Positions 62,099 through 64,000 of a stretch of DNA of 64,000 nt are shown in pieces. Both the position numbers and the translations under genes were made by a program. How positions within the stretch are numbered: position 1 is the stretch's first letter; each line of letters begins with the position of its first letter. The notes beneath the pieces were generated by a model. The model was not told where the DNA came from and made no database searches. It worked only from the letters and a program-made list of their open reading frames with translations. Where the stretch lies: assembly GCF_013416525.1 (NCBI RefSeq), contig NZ_JACCEM010000002.1, positions 496,001 to 560,000 on the forward strand, written 5' to 3'. The DNA comes from Parapusillimonas granuli (lineage in GTDB: Bacteria; Pseudomonadota; Gammaproteobacteria; Burkholderiales; Burkholderiaceae_B).

Positions 62099-63046
62099 TC
62101 AGGCGGCGGAAGCCGAACGGACTTTGCACGATGCCGTGGAAAGGATCTCCACGCACAGCTCGGCGTAGCTCATGCCCGCCGCCTTGGCGCCCATGGGGAC
62201 CAGCGAATGGCTGGTCATCCCCGGCGAGGTATTCATTTCCAGCAGCCATGGCTTGCCCGACTCGTCGAGCATGAAGTCGGCCCGGCCCCAGCCCTCGCAG
62301 CCCAGGGCGCGGTAGGCCTGCTCCGAGAGCCGCGCCAGCTCGGCGGCCAGCGCCGGCGCCAGCGCGGCCGGGCAGATGTATTGCGTTTCGTCCGAAATGT
62401 ACTTGTGCTCGTAGTCGTAGTTGCCGCCGGGCGCCACGATCTCGATGGCCGGCAGCGCGCGGGCGGCGGGCCCCGAACCCAGTATCGGCACCGTCAGCTC
62501 GCGCCCCTTGATGAACTGCTCGGCGAGCACCTCATCGTCGTAGGAGGCCGCCAGCCGATACGCGGCGGCCACCTCCTCGCGCGTCGTCGCCTTGGTGATG
62601 CCCAGGGTCGAGCCCTCGTGCGGCGGCTTCACGACCAGCGGCAGGCCCAGCGCCGCGATCACTTCATCGATGGAGGTCCGGGCGTCCATGGACATGTACG
62701 CCGGCGTCGGCAGGCCTTGCTGCAGCCACACCTTCTTCGTCATGATCTTGTTCATCGCCAGGCTGGAGGCCAGCGTCCCGCTGCCCGTGTAGGGCAGGCG
62801 CAGCAATTCCAGCGCGCCCTGCAGCGTCCCGTCCTCGCCATAGCGGCCGTGCAGCGCGATGAAGACGCGATCGAAGCCGGCGTTGATCAGGTCCACCAGG
62901 GTGTAGCGCCCCGTATCGAAAAGATGCGCGTCTATGCCCTGGCTGCGCAGCGCGTCGTGCACGCCCTGGCCCGACATCAGCGACACCTCGCGCTCGGCGG
63001 ATCGACCGCCGTACAACACGCCTACCCGGCCGAAATTCGAGCTCAT
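62099..63046 (-). CDS. ddl: D-alanine--D-alanine ligase
   Basis: 315 residues, ATP-grasp enzyme making D-Ala-D-Ala for peptidoglycan. [47 protein letters not shown] and [15 protein letters not shown]. Size and position between murC and ftsQ fit DdlB. Its ATG (63046) overlaps the murC stop (ATGA). Confidence 0.96.
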   Translation of the reverse strand: MSSNFGRVGVLYGGRSAEREVSLMSGQGVHDALRSQGIDAHLFDTGRYTLVDLINAGFDRVFIALHGRYGEDGTLQGALELLRLPYTGSGTLASSLAMNKIMTKKVWLQQGLPTPAYMSMDARTSIDEVIAALGLPLVVKPPHEGSTLGITKATTREEVAAAYRLAASYDDEVLAEQFIKGRELTVPILGSGPAARALPAIEIVAPGGNYDYEHKYISDETQYICPAALAPALAAELARLSEQAYRALGCEGWGRADFMLDESGKPWLLEMNTSPGMTSHSLVPMGAKAAGMSYAELCVEILSTASCKVRSASAA

Positions 63047-64000
63047 GATGGTTCCCCCAATTGCGCGGGGACGCGGCTGATCGAACCCGCCCCCATGACG
63101 ATCACGACGTCCCGGTCGCGCGCGAAATCGCGGATCGCCGACGGCAGGTCGGCCACGTCCTCGACGAAAACCGGTTCGACCTTGCCGGCGACGCGCAGCG
63201 CCCGCGCCAACGCGCGGCCGTCCGCCGCGATCAGCGGCGCCTCGCCGGCGGCATAGACTTCCGTCAGCAGGACGGCGTCGGCCTGGCCCAGCACGCGGAC
63301 GAAGTCCTCGAAGCAGTCGCGGGTGCGCGTGTAGCGGTGCGGCTGGAAGGCCAGGACGATGCGCCGGTCGGGCCAGGCGCCGCGCGCCGCCGCCAGCGTG
63401 GCGGCCATCTCCACCGGATGATGGCCGTAGTCGTCGATCACCGTGAATGAGCCGCCGCCGCGGGCCTGCGAAACGCTGAAGTCGCCCACGTGCGTAAAGC
63501 GGCGCCCCACACCGTTGAACGCCAACAGCGATGCGGCGATCGATTCGTCGCTCACGCCCAGTTCCGTCGCCACGGCGATGGTGGCGAGCGCGTTCAGGAC
63601 GTTGTGCCGGCCCGGCAGGTTCAGGGTCACGGACATGGGCGGCAGCGCGCCCGCGGCGCCCTGGCGCTCCACGTCGAAACGCATGCGCGTGCCTTCGGCG
63701 CGCAGGTCGTGGGCCCGCACCTGCGCATCGCTGTCGATGCCGTAGGTGGTGACCGGCCGCGACACGAAGGGAATGATCTCCCGCACATTGGCGTCGTCGC
63801 TGCACAGCACGGCGGTGCCGTAGAACGGCAGGCGCTGGGTGAATTCGATGAAGGCGCTCTTCAGGCGCGCGACGTCGTGCCCGTAGGTGTCCATGTGGTC
63901 GACGTCGATATTGGTGACCACCGCCATGACCGGCAGCAGGTTCAGGAAGGACGCGTCGGACTCGTCGGCCTCGACCACGATGAAGTCGCCCTGGCCCAGC
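63043..64000 (-). CDS. murC: UDP-N-acetylmuramate--L-alanine ligase MurC, C-terminal part (cut by window edge)
   Basis: About 319 C-terminal codons of MurC, which adds L-Ala to UDP-MurNAc. Visible are [42 protein letters not shown] and the family-diagnostic [14 protein letters not shown] with [11 protein letters not shown]. The N-terminal nucleotide-binding domain lies beyond the right edge. Confidence 0.95.
   Translation of the reverse strand, partial: LGQGDFIVVEADESDASFLNLLPVMAVVTNIDVDHMDTYGHDVARLKSAFIEFTQRLPFYGTAVLCSDDANVREIIPFVSRPVTTYGIDSDAQVRAHDLRAEGTRMRFDVERQGAAGALPPMSVTLNLPGRHNVLNALATIAVATELGVSDESIAASLLAFNGVGRRFTHVGDFSVSQARGGGSFTVIDDYGHHPVEMAATLAAARGAWPDRRIVLAFQPHRYTRTRDCFEDFVRVLGQADAVLLTEVYAAGEAPLIAADGRALARALRVAGKVEPVFVEDVADLPSAIRDFARDRDVVIVMGAGSISRVPAQLGEPS

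Noticed and set aside
1-64000. CRISPR array, prophage, insertion sequence, rRNA operon
   Set aside because: No regularly spaced repeats, transposase or integrase genes, phage structural genes or rRNA sequences were seen on either strand.

Overview
The window is 64 kb of GC-rich chromosome from a Gram-negative betaproteobacterium. Order Burkholderiales, family Alcaligenaceae (Bordetella/Achromobacter relatives) is the best guess. The evidence is the LPS and outer-membrane genes (lptD, surA, gmhB, lpxC), the murC-ddl-ftsQ-ftsA-ftsZ-lpxC-secA order, the amgK-murU peptidoglycan recycling pair, and many Liv/Pot/HcnABC-type uptake and oxidation genes. The species call is inference.

Layout. 1-9.1 kb: the 5' end of a class I fumarase gene, a crotonase, then glyQ-glyS-gmhB-plsC-YgjP-gloA in one direction, facing a FadE-like acyl-CoA dehydrogenase. 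9.3-18 kb: a fused SpmA/SpmB-type membrane protein, the leftward lptD-surA-rsmA operon, amgK-murU, and a coiled-coil membrane protein. 18-20.6 kb: metNIQ methionine importer. 20.7-30.9 kb: a divergent catabolic locus around one 29-bp operator. Leftwards are a GntR/UTRA regulator and a CodA-like amidohydrolase; rightwards are a polyamine/opine-type ABC importer and four HcnABC-like amine dehydrogenase components. 30.9-35.2 kb: a phosphorelay and c-di-GMP locus with histidine kinase, single-domain receiver, HPt, REC-EAL phosphodiesterase and an HTH-receiver regulator. 35.2-36.4 kb: a gene-poor stretch next to tRNA-Lys holding a collapsed toxin-antitoxin pair, tandem repeats and a 22-bp perfect palindrome. 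36.5-45.8 kb: a phosphoesterase, a divergent GH31 protein, mnmC, an inositol-monophosphatase-family enzyme, an M20 amidohydrolase, a thioesterase and mgtE. 45.8-53.1 kb: a branched-chain-amino-acid-type ABC importer (livMHGF leftwards; LysR, binding protein and amidase around a divergent promoter). 53.2-64 kb: secA, an M23 peptidase, a DciA-like protein, lpxC, ftsZ, ftsA, ftsQ, ddl and the 3' part of murC.

Most of the window is housekeeping. The parts that look least described are the GntR-controlled uptake/oxidation locus (its deaminase-like enzyme carries Cys where cytosine deaminase has a substrate-binding Asp), the split phosphorelay, and the scarred toxin-antitoxin site beside tRNA-Lys. 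No CRISPR array, rRNA, insertion sequence or prophage was seen.
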